Source: a virus
Length of the DNA: 21,024 bases
IMG/VR virus record: IMGVR_UViG_3300006751_000178
Coordinates: 1-21,024 of that record
Reading direction: 5' to 3' (one strand)
The notes under the pieces were generated by a model. The model was not told where the DNA came from. It saw nothing but the letters and a program-made list of their open reading frames with translations, and searched no databases. A program made the translations under genes and the position numbers. Below, in pieces: positions 13,816 through 21,024 of the stretch (position 1 is the stretch's first letter; each line of letters opens with the position of its first letter).

Positions 13816-14168
13816 TTGATCGCTTCATCCTATCCACTGGCATCGTGGCTTGTGATCAGGAGTTCGATGCAGATGCCGTCGAGATCCTGATTGCCCACGC
13901 TGAAGCCTTCATCAGAGCCGGGGGACATTTATCTCTATCCGACTGGGAGGGTCTATCAGAGGACAGCAAGGGAGCATTCGTCGCTGCCGGCAATGCCGTG
14001 GAGCGTGATCGAGCGTTCATGCTGTCCACAGCGTTCCAGAGCCGGAACCATGCGCTTCACATCGCAGCAGAAAACGATGGAGGCGCGGAGTTGGTTTCTG
14101 AGTACCTCCGAGCCGTTATGGACGTAGCTGAACAGAAGTTGCGAAACGGAAAGCCCATCAAACTGTGA
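13812..14168 (+). CDS. small unknown protein, possible tail chaperone
   Basis: The GTG at 13812 overlaps the previous stop (GTGA) and the TGA at 14166-14168 overlaps the next GTG, so its 118 residues are translationally coupled on both sides. The sequence is helical and Ala-rich, with D-W-E-G-L-S-E-D-S-K-G-A-F (43-55) and A-L-H-I-A-A-E (81-87). No motif, membrane segment or Cys pair is seen. Tail assembly chaperones often follow the tube gene and are of this size, but no frameshift-made longer form is seen here, so the label is weak. Confidence 0.5.
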   Translation: MIDRFILSTGIVACDQEFDADAVEILIAHAEAFIRAGGHLSLSDWEGLSEDSKGAFVAAGNAVERDRAFMLSTAFQSRNHALHIAAENDGGAELVSEYLRAVMDVAEQKLRNGKPIKL

Positions 14169-14995
14169 ACACCTGGCAGATTCTCCAGCAACTGAGGTTC
14201 AAGCTCCTCGCACGCAGGTGGGAGGATGCCGTGGCTAATCAGAACGTGTTCCAGGAGTCCAGCGTGATCATCAGCGTGGGAGGGGATGAAGCAGCGATGG
14301 CAACGCTTATCACCCCCACCTGCGTCATCCAGCCTCTGGGGGCATCGTCAGATCCATCGCATGACGAAGAACCCGACCTGATCATGCAGAGCATCAATGT
14401 TCGCGTGACGGTGACGGTGCCGGGTGATCCCTTGGGCGAATACTCGCTGATCGGTGGTGGTCGCCAGGATCAGGGGGATTCCAGGGGCAGGGGTCTGCTC
14501 GAGGTCGAGGAAGAGATCCTAGGCGCAATCGGAGAGCTCAACACGATTGATGGCGTGGTGATATACAATCGGGCGAAGTCCGAGGCCCAGGCAGAGCTTG
14601 ACGACAACGACCGATACACGGCAATGAGAGCCTATTCATTCGAGGCTTTGACTAGCGCCTCGAGGTTCTATCCCCCGGCTGAGAAGTTCGCTGCCGTGGA
14701 TGCAGGGGCAGCGGGAGACGCTGATCTAACCTGGATTCCAGCCCCCATCAGATTCGACTCTCGCGGTGTTCGTATTCTAAGGGTGGCTGGTGCCGTCCCC
14801 ACCCTGGACCCTGCTGACGGTGGGGCCGTTGTCGTGCTCGACGGTAGCGCGTTCCCTGCGCCTGCTGGGGCTATTACAGACTCTCCGGGCGCCGGTCAGT
14901 GGTCCTGGACTATCTGGATTACCTTTGATGAATGGAATAGCGGAACCACGGAGAGGTTCAGCGATCCGAAGACCTCCACGGTGACGGTGACCTAA
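14165..14995 (+). CDS. tail terminator-like protein with a C-terminal Fn3-like domain
   Basis: The GTG at 14165 follows directly from the previous stop; 276 residues. Residues 1-165 (helix N-T-W-Q-I-L-Q-Q-L-R-F-K-L-L-A, then strands with a N-V-R-V-T-V-T-V segment at 78-85, a Gly/Asp loop at 97-110 and a helix L-L-E-V-E-E-E-I-L-G-A-I at 111-122) have the general plan of tail terminators, which cap the tube at the head. Residues 181-276 resemble fibronectin type III-like modules of phage proteins: V-R-I-L-R-V at 202-207, V-P-T-L-D-P-A-D-G-G at 211-220, then S-W-T-I-W-I-T-F-D-E-W at 247-257 and R-F-S-D-P at 264-268. An Fn3-like domain on a terminator would be unusual. Both assignments are by pattern only. 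Confidence 0.6.
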   Translation: MNTWQILQQLRFKLLARRWEDAVANQNVFQESSVIISVGGDEAAMATLITPTCVIQPLGASSDPSHDEEPDLIMQSINVRVTVTVPGDPLGEYSLIGGGRQDQGDSRGRGLLEVEEEILGAIGELNTIDGVVIYNRAKSEAQAELDDNDRYTAMRAYSFEALTSASRFYPPAEKFAAVDAGAAGDADLTWIPAPIRFDSRGVRILRVAGAVPTLDPADGGAVVVLDGSAFPAPAGAITDSPGAGQWSWTIWITFDEWNSGTTERFSDPKTSTVTVT

Positions 14996-15651
14996 TGGCA
15001 ACCTCACTCCAAGACGCGAAGATCCAGGTAACGCTTGACACCAAGGAAGCTGAGAGGGCGCTTCGGAATCTGGACAAAAAGGCAGAAATTGAGGTGGACC
15101 TTACCAGCAAGATGAAGCTGGAAGATCCCAGGAAAAGAAAAAAGGGACTATATCAGAGGTTCATGAGGCATCGACTCCAGCCGACGGTGGGGGGCGTGGC
15201 GGCAGCGGCTGGCGCGGTGGGGGTGGGGGCTGCTGCCGCTGGGGTTGCTGCATTTAAGGGCGCAGAGTTTGGGCTTCCAGCCATCACCAGCATCGTTGCA
15301 GCGGAACTTGAGAAGGCAGCGGAAAGGGGGGGGGAAAGATCAGAACAATTGGCAGCAATGGTAAAGGCGTTTGATGAGAAGGTGTCTGCGTTTTCTCAGA
15401 AACTTAGCGGGATCAGCAATGAAGTATTCTCAATCAAGGATGCCATGAGTGCCGTTTCAACGGCAGCCTCCCTTCAGGCGGGGGTGGGGGTGCCTCTCAA
15501 TGTGGATTTCTTTACCGATCTTGGATTAAGAAACTATGACATTTCTGTAGTTCAAGGAGGTCTAGCGGCTGAAGTGAAAAAGGTGGCTCAAAAGAATGTG
15601 GGAAGATTCGTGGCTGGGGGGATGGTTGACGCAATCAGGTCAGGAATGTAG
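14995..15651 (+). CDS. short tape-measure-like protein with a hydrophobic Ala/Gly segment
   Basis: The ATG at 14995 overlaps the previous stop (TAATG). The 218-residue product opens with I-Q-V-T-L-D-T-K-E-A-E-R-A-L-R-N-L-D-K-K (10-29), which is the start typical of tape-measure proteins, then a basic stretch (45-60), a hydrophobic Ala/Gly/Val segment at 65-90 long enough to cross a membrane, a charged helix (98-150), and a short C-terminal part. Tape measures set tail length at roughly 1.5 angstrom per residue, so if complete it would imply a tail of only about 33 nm. Several codons and the local base composition (A-rich stretches at 15130-15155 and 15540-15600) differ from the neighbours. 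A nine-G tract lies inside it. An alternative is a minor tail protein. Confidence 0.5.
   Translation: MATSLQDAKIQVTLDTKEAERALRNLDKKAEIEVDLTSKMKLEDPRKRKKGLYQRFMRHRLQPTVGGVAAAAGAVGVGAAAAGVAAFKGAEFGLPAITSIVAAELEKAAERGGERSEQLAAMVKAFDEKVSAFSQKLSGISNEVFSIKDAMSAVSTAASLQAGVGVPLNVDFFTDLGLRNYDISVVQGGLAAEVKKVAQKNVGRFVAGGMVDAIRSGM
15326..15334 (+). repeat. nine-G homopolymer inside the tape-measure-like gene
   Basis: Nine consecutive G at 15326-15334 read as part of R-G-G-E. A gain or loss of one G would shift the frame after residue 113 and truncate or replace the C-terminal half, so this could be a slippage site, a hidden recoding site or a sequencing error position. Confidence 0.85.
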
Positions 15652-17118
15652 ATGGCTTCTGTAACTAGAGAATTAGTGATCAACTACGGGGGCTTCATTG
15701 TTGGGGGTGCCGCTGCCCCTGGCAGCGAACGTCTCATTGATGGCGCTCTCCGCATTGATCGCAGTTTCACAGGGCTGACGGTCAGCTTCGATTTCGTTAT
15801 CTCCCAGGCGACAGAGGCGAACTTTGCCGCCGAGGTGGCCATCTGTGAGGTAGCATTTCGGGATCCATTTAGGGATCTAACCATCAGCCAAGGGGCCGCT
15901 ACGCTCATCGATTGTCGGCCTAGCGCAAACACAGGATTGAACACACAGCCCAGCATCACGAAGAGTGATCATCAAGCCGACACCGGAAGATCCAGGCGCT
16001 ATAGCGTCACGATTGACGCGGAACTCCCCGCTGACAACTCCCCCACGGTGGGCATCCGAGAGTCCACCATCAATGTGGCATTTTCGCCCGCACGCAAGCG
16101 CACGGTGACGATCTCTGGGGTGGTGACGGCGGAGGGGGGATCAGAGGCTCGAGCGAAGTACACCGCAATCATCGCTGCCTACACCACCGCGATCCTCACA
16201 GCCCTGGGCGGGACGTACGAGCTAGGCGAAGAGCCCACCACGGAAACGGACTTCCAGGATAAGTTGATCAGCTTCTCCAGGGTCTTTGATGAGATCATCT
16301 TCAGCCAGGCCGGATCAGCAGATGATGCGCGGATCATCCGGCAGCAACTCACCATCACCCGCAACCAGGTGGCGCCGGGAGACACCACGGGATCCAACGC
16401 GGTTCGACTGATCGAGCTTTCCGCTACCTACGCTGCCTGGATCGATAAAGACGAGACTCAAGACCTGTCCGGGGTGTGGGATTCGATCAAGGTATGGGTC
16501 TATGCTCAGATTGCGGATGTGTTCGGGGCGGGAGCCATTGCGGTGACCTCAGTGGCGCCCCAGTATGCCTTCGATGAGAATCGCATCTCAGCCACCATTT
16601 CGGCTGTGGGAGCAAGCTCGACGGGGCTTCTGGAGCATCGCGAAACCGTTCAGATTGAGGATGTGGTGGGGAACGTCCTGGTTCCGGTCTGGAGCGGAAA
16701 CGCCCTGGGCAAGTACCTCTATCAAGGCCCAAGCACCACCAAGAAGACCACCACCATCATCGAGAAGGAAGTTGCCGGGTCAGTTCCGACTGCCGCTGAC
16801 GCTGGAAGGGCTGGGAATCGCCTTACCAGTCGATTGAGCGGAAGGGTGGGGGGAGCGCCTAGCGCACGCAGGCAGCGCGTTCTGGATCGCTTGGCCGCTC
16901 GAAACCAGCCAGCCAACTCAGGTCCAGAATCCTCCGGTGGAGGAGGTCAGCCCGAGTACATCTTGATGTCAACCAACACCAGCACAACCCCGCTGACCCT
17001 GGGAACCGACAATCAGACCATTGACATCGTTGAGCGCACCACCGTGACCGTTGAAGAAGGTTACGTGCAGGTGATTGCCGCGACTCCTGCTCCTTCAGAG
17101 CAAACGGAGACGGGTTAA
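15652..17118 (+). CDS. large tail/baseplate structural protein, unrecognised
   Basis: The ATG at 15652 directly follows the previous stop; 488 residues. The N-terminal 130 residues are beta-rich: R-E-L-V-I-N-Y-G-G-F-I-V-G-G at 5-18, a helix-strand unit around F-A-A-E-V-A-I-C-E-V-A-F-R-D-P (58-72), N-T-G-L-N-T-Q-P-S-I at 93-102 and S-R-R-Y-S-V-T-I-D-A-E-L-P-A-D at 113-127. Residues 140-370 alternate beta and short helix (T-T-A-I-L-T-A-L-G-G-T-Y), and residues 385-430 are a disordered Ala/Arg/Ser linker before a Thr-rich tail. This is the size and texture of a distal tail or baseplate protein in siphovirus-like genomes, but no named family is recognised. The stop overlaps the next start by one base (TAATG at 17116-17120). 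Confidence 0.6.
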   Translation: MASVTRELVINYGGFIVGGAAAPGSERLIDGALRIDRSFTGLTVSFDFVISQATEANFAAEVAICEVAFRDPFRDLTISQGAATLIDCRPSANTGLNTQPSITKSDHQADTGRSRRYSVTIDAELPADNSPTVGIRESTINVAFSPARKRTVTISGVVTAEGGSEARAKYTAIIAAYTTAILTALGGTYELGEEPTTETDFQDKLISFSRVFDEIIFSQAGSADDARIIRQQLTITRNQVAPGDTTGSNAVRLIELSATYAAWIDKDETQDLSGVWDSIKVWVYAQIADVFGAGAIAVTSVAPQYAFDENRISATISAVGASSTGLLEHRETVQIEDVVGNVLVPVWSGNALGKYLYQGPSTTKKTTTIIEKEVAGSVPTAADAGRAGNRLTSRLSGRVGGAPSARRQRVLDRLAARNQPANSGPESSGGGGQPEYILMSTNTSTTPLTLGTDNQTIDIVERTTVTVEEGYVQVIAATPAPSEQTETG

Positions 17119-19487
17119 TGGGAGAAGCTCCCACCACCAAGGCAACGCTAGGCGGATTCCCGCTGCTGGGATCATCGGTGGTGACGTGGGAACTCATCGA
17201 TGGAGTGATTCCGTACACCACCACGGTGGAGATGGATCCAGGCAGCGCGGCTGAGTTGATGAAGGTGGTGGATCCAGGCAACATCGTGAAGCCCACCACG
17301 CTTAGGATTGAGAGCGGTGGTCATGTCGCGGAGTTTCAAAAGATCTATGTGATTGGGTTGCGACCGAGCTCCAATCCATTCATCACCCGCGTCATGCTGG
17401 CTGATCGTAGATGGCTTTGGAAGTACGCTCACATTGGACCGCGCCGCTACAACTGGCGCCGCAATGTCTCCTTCAAACGCCTCGAGGCCATTAATCGCGA
17501 CAGCCTGATCAATGACGTGATTGAGGATGTATGGTATGCGCCATGGTCTCTTCCAGATGGCGGCTCAGAACAGTCAGCGGATGCAGATGTCTCAATCTGG
17601 AAAGCCAGCGAGATCCTTGACAACGTCCTGAAGTCGGTGGTGGATTTCGAGTTTCTGTACAACGGTGAATCAGTCAAGATTCGCCCAACACCGGGCCTTG
17701 ACGAGATCCCTGTTGAGAATCTGCTGCTGGATGGGTCTGCCGATCAACAGATAGCTCGCACCCTGGGCTTCCTTCCGCAACTGGGAATCTTCATCGATGA
17801 GACGGGGCGCATCTGTCCTTATCGGAAGTTCACTGGCGAGGAGAAGAAGCTATACAGAGACCTTGGAGGAACTAAGGGCGAGAAGATTGGGGAAGGTCAC
17901 ATTGGGCTGGTGGACAATCGCCTGGTGCGCCCGAGGGCCGTCAATGTCTGGTTCACCATCGAGGCAGAGCTTCGCTTTGATTTCCTGGGAGACGAGGGAC
18001 GCACCACCACGAATATTTTCGATGATCCTCTTGATAGAACAATGTTCAACGTCTTACCGAGTCCAGACTTCGAGTCTCCCGTCACCAAGAAGCCCGCCGG
18101 CACATGGATTAAGTTTCAAGACGCTATCTCCGAATGGAAGCAAGATGGGTCACAAGTAGCCAGGTATTTCAGCTTTCAGTTGATGCGGCGTGCCTTCTGT
18201 CCGTTCCTGGACATCTGGGGAGCGGTGAGAAATGCAGGACTTCAAGACCCCGATGTGAATTGGGGCGCCAGGGTCAATGGATGCTTGCAGCACTACAGGA
18301 GAACATTCCAGCTTCATCCCAAGTGGTGGAGCAGGATTCTCAGCATTCACGCCAGGCGCGTATCGTTGATCGATAAGGAAACTGGATCAACAGCGCCGGC
18401 GGGAGTTTGGGCTGATTTCTGTAGGCTCGGTACCGAGCGGAGCTTCTTCCGGTCCATGAATGCCGGCAGCACTGGGGGAAATAGGGGGAATATACCCTAT
18501 TGCATGAATTACAAGAGCTACCCTGCCGGATCTCCGCAAATTATACCGGTGGGTGATCCAGCATTTCTGTTCTCAATCACCAAAGAGCCCCAAGCAGAGG
18601 CTCGCGTCACTATCCTGGACAAAGAACAGGGGGTGATCGCTGTTGACTACTTGCCCGATGTGAGAGGCATATACGAGACAGTACTGCCGTCGATGATGCA
18701 GTTCCCTGGGTCTGCCTTAGATTCCGACGGGAGACCCCTCGAGGCTGGTCCGGGAGCGGAGGTTATTAACAGAGAATTGCCATTCACTTTCGATGCGATA
18801 ACCAAGGGAATGTCAAATAGCGCCAGCAAAAAGATACCAGAACTCAGCGAGGATCATCGCGTGGCTGTGGTGCTGACGGCAACTCCAGCCGTCTGGAATC
18901 GCACTCAGTTCCAGGTGCCGCATGGCGACTACACCGATAACACCCTGTACAAGGTGACTATCGATTCCACTGATCAAGACCTGAAGCACAGAATGAACTC
19001 TGGAGCCAGCGTGGAGGGCATCTCCCTTGGTCTTGACCAGGCGCATGGTCCAGAGATGAACGTCAGGATAGGCCCAGGGGTGGAGGTGGCGAAGGTTGCC
19101 TGGGTTGATAGCCGCTTCGTTGACATCCAGAAAATCTTCGGAATCCATGAGGATGGCGACCCGACAAAACCCCCCAATCTCAAGGATCTAGTTCTCAATG
19201 ACGGATTCGGTGACGAGAAAGGCGCCAGCCTGCGGCAAATTGCTCTGGCTGTGGCGTCGTCAGTCTATGCCGAGTACGCCAATCACCTCGAGGGCAGCGC
19301 ATCGTTCGGATTGGTCCCAGGAGTTCAGCCCACGGGTTGGATGGACTCTGCCGGCTATGAGCTCTCCACCACCGGGGAAGGCTCTGTGAAGCTAGACATG
19401 CCCACCAAGGTGGAGAAGATCGATATGGACATGTTCATGGGGCCTTCTACCAAGGCGACCATCGCCAAACTCGTGAGGCCCGACTAA
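17118..19487 (+). CDS. large tail hub/baseplate-like protein, unrecognised
   Basis: The ATG at 17118 is coupled to the previous stop; 789 residues, the largest complete gene here. Residues 85-118 (R-V-M-L-A-D-R-R-W-L-W-K-Y-A-H-I then R-R-Y-N-W-R-R-N-V) resemble the hub proteins of phage tails, and the mid-part (about 120-330) has strand-rich W-K-A-S-E-I-L-D-N-V-L and R-P-R-A-V-N-V-W-F segments. Residues 340-480 hold a Trp/Arg-rich helical insert (W-S-R-I-L-S-I-H-A-R-R). The C-terminus (730-789) is Gly/Ser-rich and ends in a Met/Asp-rich strand. Such proteins form the central hub that opens on host contact. Function by size, position and texture only; no peptidase motif is visible. Confidence 0.6.
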   Translation: MGEAPTTKATLGGFPLLGSSVVTWELIDGVIPYTTTVEMDPGSAAELMKVVDPGNIVKPTTLRIESGGHVAEFQKIYVIGLRPSSNPFITRVMLADRRWLWKYAHIGPRRYNWRRNVSFKRLEAINRDSLINDVIEDVWYAPWSLPDGGSEQSADADVSIWKASEILDNVLKSVVDFEFLYNGESVKIRPTPGLDEIPVENLLLDGSADQQIARTLGFLPQLGIFIDETGRICPYRKFTGEEKKLYRDLGGTKGEKIGEGHIGLVDNRLVRPRAVNVWFTIEAELRFDFLGDEGRTTTNIFDDPLDRTMFNVLPSPDFESPVTKKPAGTWIKFQDAISEWKQDGSQVARYFSFQLMRRAFCPFLDIWGAVRNAGLQDPDVNWGARVNGCLQHYRRTFQLHPKWWSRILSIHARRVSLIDKETGSTAPAGVWADFCRLGTERSFFRSMNAGSTGGNRGNIPYCMNYKSYPAGSPQIIPVGDPAFLFSITKEPQAEARVTILDKEQGVIAVDYLPDVRGIYETVLPSMMQFPGSALDSDGRPLEAGPGAEVINRELPFTFDAITKGMSNSASKKIPELSEDHRVAVVLTATPAVWNRTQFQVPHGDYTDNTLYKVTIDSTDQDLKHRMNSGASVEGISLGLDQAHGPEMNVRIGPGVEVAKVAWVDSRFVDIQKIFGIHEDGDPTKPPNLKDLVLNDGFGDEKGASLRQIALAVASSVYAEYANHLEGSASFGLVPGVQPTGWMDSAGYELSTTGEGSVKLDMPTKVEKIDMDMFMGPSTKATIAKLVRPD

Positions 19488-21024
19488 TGTTCATTGGCGA
19501 CAGCAGAAGGCCAAGCGGTCCAGGCGTTCTTCCGCTTCAGCACGAGAACTACGAGGCTGGCGAATGGCCGCTCTGGAATCGGTCCAGCATCTTGGCTGTT
19601 CGCCTGGTGGGTCGATTTGACAACGACGGTGGAACGTCAGACGCTGGAGAGCTTGGCTGGTGGGAAGAAGATCCCGAAACCCGAGGCGATGTGATCGGGG
19701 GCATGAATTGGCCTCGATCCAGCCGCGAGATCAGTGCCTGGCGCTTTGCGTGGCCGGTCAACACCACAGAGGAGCAGGGTGACGCCGCTGAGACGGGAGA
19801 TCAGAGTAGACCACGGGGATCGGCTGGAAAGGCAGGAGACAGGCCCAAGGCTATCCAGGCAGGCAAGGTGGGAGGAGGGAGCAAACAGCAGAACGCTGGG
19901 AAAATCACGGTCAAGTTCGTGCCCCCTCCAAACAACAAAAAGCCCAACGTCCCAGGCTCAAAAGAAGCTGGAGGCGCCAAGGGCAGCGACGGCGCGAGGG
20001 TGCCAACCAGTTCGGCGGGGGGTGGTGGCTGCGAGGAGCTTACCGACGAGCACGTCATCCCGGTGCGTCATGATGACTGGTCCAACGATGACCGATTCGA
20101 GACCATTGAGTATCAATCACCCGAGGACGATGAGGGCAAGCGACTGTGGCCCAAGTTCCCCTACGACTGGAAGGGGATCGTTCTCCAGGCAGACCACGAG
20201 GACGAACAGGAAGAACTGTTCTATCCCACTGATCCACGCTTGCTGGCCGTTCATTGCCATGGCGACAAGGAGATGGGCTCCCTGGTCTGTGACATGGCGG
20301 CAGGGTTCAAGGTGGACGCGAACCGGATGGCGCGGCTTCAATCGGCCTTCCGTGTCACGCCGAAGGTTTCCGGGTGTGCCGTCAACTCCACTGAGCCAAT
20401 CATTGCCTGGAACATCGGTGACACCGGATGCAAAGAGGGCCTGGGAGGGCTGATCTGGGAGCAGGACAGCGGAGCGGCTGGCGGATCGACGGTGGACGGA
20501 AACGCGAACACCCGACCCACCACCGGAGCACCTGGAACCAAAGACCCCAACACATCGGTTAGCGTCAGCCGCTTCGGGAGCACAGATAGTGGAGGCGGCG
20601 GAGGCGGCGGAGGATCAAGCACCACCACCGGAGGCGGCGGCTGCCCGTCTGGAGTCATGGGCCACGTCAGCCAGAGACGGTCTGGGCCGCTCGAGCTCGA
20701 TTGCAATGGCAACCACCGCATTGGAAGCGACGAAGATGGCAACCCGATATTTTCGGCGCATCTGAGTTTAAACAGCTACTTCACCTTTCCCGGCGGCACC
20801 TTCGATGGACCCCTGGCCCACAACGGCAAGTGGCGCAAAGATCCCGATGAAGCGCCATTCGACACGTTCGTCTTTTTCGAGTACGACGATTCGCTGCCTC
20901 ATCCATTCGTGTGTGGCGCGAGGCTAGGCAAGCATCGCTGGCGTTCGCAAGCCTGGAGGTTCTGGACCAGCAACCCGCCGCCCCAGACTCCGGGTGGCCC
21001 CATCACCGATGCTCCACCAGCAAC
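19487..21024 (+). CDS. Gly-rich, Cys-containing tail protein, truncated by the right edge
   Basis: The ATG at 19487 overlaps the hub stop (TAATG) and the frame has no stop to the last base, giving at least 512 codons; the gene continues beyond the window. The product begins M-F-I-G-D-S-R-R-P-S-G-P-G, and residues 25-95 are Trp- and acid-rich (W-P-L-W-N-R-S-S-I-L, G-E-L-G-W-W-E-E-D). A long Gly/Lys/Pro low-complexity linker follows at 96-180, then an Asp/Glu-rich domain with Cys (C-E-E-L-T-D-E-H), and a Gly-Gly-Ser linker near 368-385 before a beta-rich C-terminal part (L-S-L-N-S-Y-F-T-F-P-G-G). This multi-linker design fits a minor tail or fibre protein in the position after the hub. No family is recognised. 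Confidence 0.65.
   Translation, partial: MFIGDSRRPSGPGVLPLQHENYEAGEWPLWNRSSILAVRLVGRFDNDGGTSDAGELGWWEEDPETRGDVIGGMNWPRSSREISAWRFAWPVNTTEEQGDAAETGDQSRPRGSAGKAGDRPKAIQAGKVGGGSKQQNAGKITVKFVPPPNNKKPNVPGSKEAGGAKGSDGARVPTSSAGGGGCEELTDEHVIPVRHDDWSNDDRFETIEYQSPEDDEGKRLWPKFPYDWKGIVLQADHEDEQEELFYPTDPRLLAVHCHGDKEMGSLVCDMAAGFKVDANRMARLQSAFRVTPKVSGCAVNSTEPIIAWNIGDTGCKEGLGGLIWEQDSGAAGGSTVDGNANTRPTTGAPGTKDPNTSVSVSRFGSTDSGGGGGGGGSSTTTGGGGCPSGVMGHVSQRRSGPLELDCNGNHRIGSDEDGNPIFSAHLSLNSYFTFPGGTFDGPLAHNGKWRKDPDEAPFDTFVFFEYDDSLPHPFVCGARLGKHRWRSQAWRFWTSNPPPQTPGGPITDAPPA
20591..20641 (+). repeat. GGAGGCGGC-type Gly linker repeat
   Basis: Tandem GGAGGC/GGC units at 20591-20613 and again near 20630-20641, separated by a short Ser/Thr stretch, encode a Gly-Ser-Thr linker in the last gene. 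Repeats of this sort recombine easily, so linker length may vary among relatives. Confidence 0.6.

Noticed and set aside
19734-20453. 239-residue + strand open frame near the right end
   Set aside because: It overlaps the long frame that starts at 19487 and stays open to the window end with tail-like content; this one is Arg/Pro/Ser-rich shadow.
20591-20641. Possible CRISPR or diversity-generating repeat at the Gly linker
   Set aside because: The repeats are short in-frame Gly codons with no spacers, no template/variable pair and no reverse transcriptase in the window.

Overview
The window is a run of bacteriophage (or prophage) packaging and virion genes, about 58-60% GC by eye. Every supported gene is on the + strand, and there is almost no intergenic space: most neighbours touch or overlap (ATGA, GTGA and TAATG junctions), as in a late-gene operon of a tailed dsDNA phage (Caudoviricetes). 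No host gene, tRNA, integrase, lysis gene or attachment site is visible, so lifestyle and host cannot be read from the sequence. The GC content, the Mu-type head genes and short Cys-containing N-terminal motifs suggest a phage of a Gram-negative or environmental (for example deltaproteobacterial or planctomycete) host, but this is a guess.

Left module (1-3782), DNA processing and packaging. It holds the end of a RusA-type Holliday junction resolvase, a small zinc-ribbon-like protein, a terminase small subunit (TerS), a ParB-domain/N6-adenine DNA methyltransferase split into two frames at about 1575, a second small Cys-rich protein, and the terminase large subunit (TerL) with ATPase and nuclease motifs.

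Head module (3788-9963). It holds a DUF935/Mu gp29-type portal, an unrecognised two-part protein with a poly-G linker, a MuF-type head morphogenesis protein, a 62-residue ribbon-helix-helix-like protein, a Mu gpI-like prohead protease with a scaffold tail that probably has its own internal start, a decoration-like protein, and a Mu gpT-like major capsid protein. A perfect 11-bp hairpin follows the capsid gene.

Connector and tail module (10044-21024). It holds an AT-hook-bearing protein, a virion protein with a probable beta-sandwich domain, a gp36/DUF1320-like connector candidate, a gpG-like virion morphogenesis protein with a very basic insert, a tail-tube candidate, a small unknown, a tail-terminator candidate with an Fn3-like C-terminus, a small tape-measure-like protein, two large tail or baseplate proteins, and a Gly-rich protein that runs off the right edge. 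No contractile sheath gene is recognised, so a non-contractile tail is more likely than Mu's contractile one.

The overall logic is TerS/TerL cutting and pumping DNA through the portal, MuF, protease, scaffold, decoration and capsid proteins building the head, connectors closing it, and the tail genes following. The points most worth a second look are the frameshifted ParB-methyltransferase, the nested scaffold start, homopolymeric G tracts inside two genes, three small putative metal- or DNA-binding proteins coupled to packaging and head genes, and an apparent excess of GATC.
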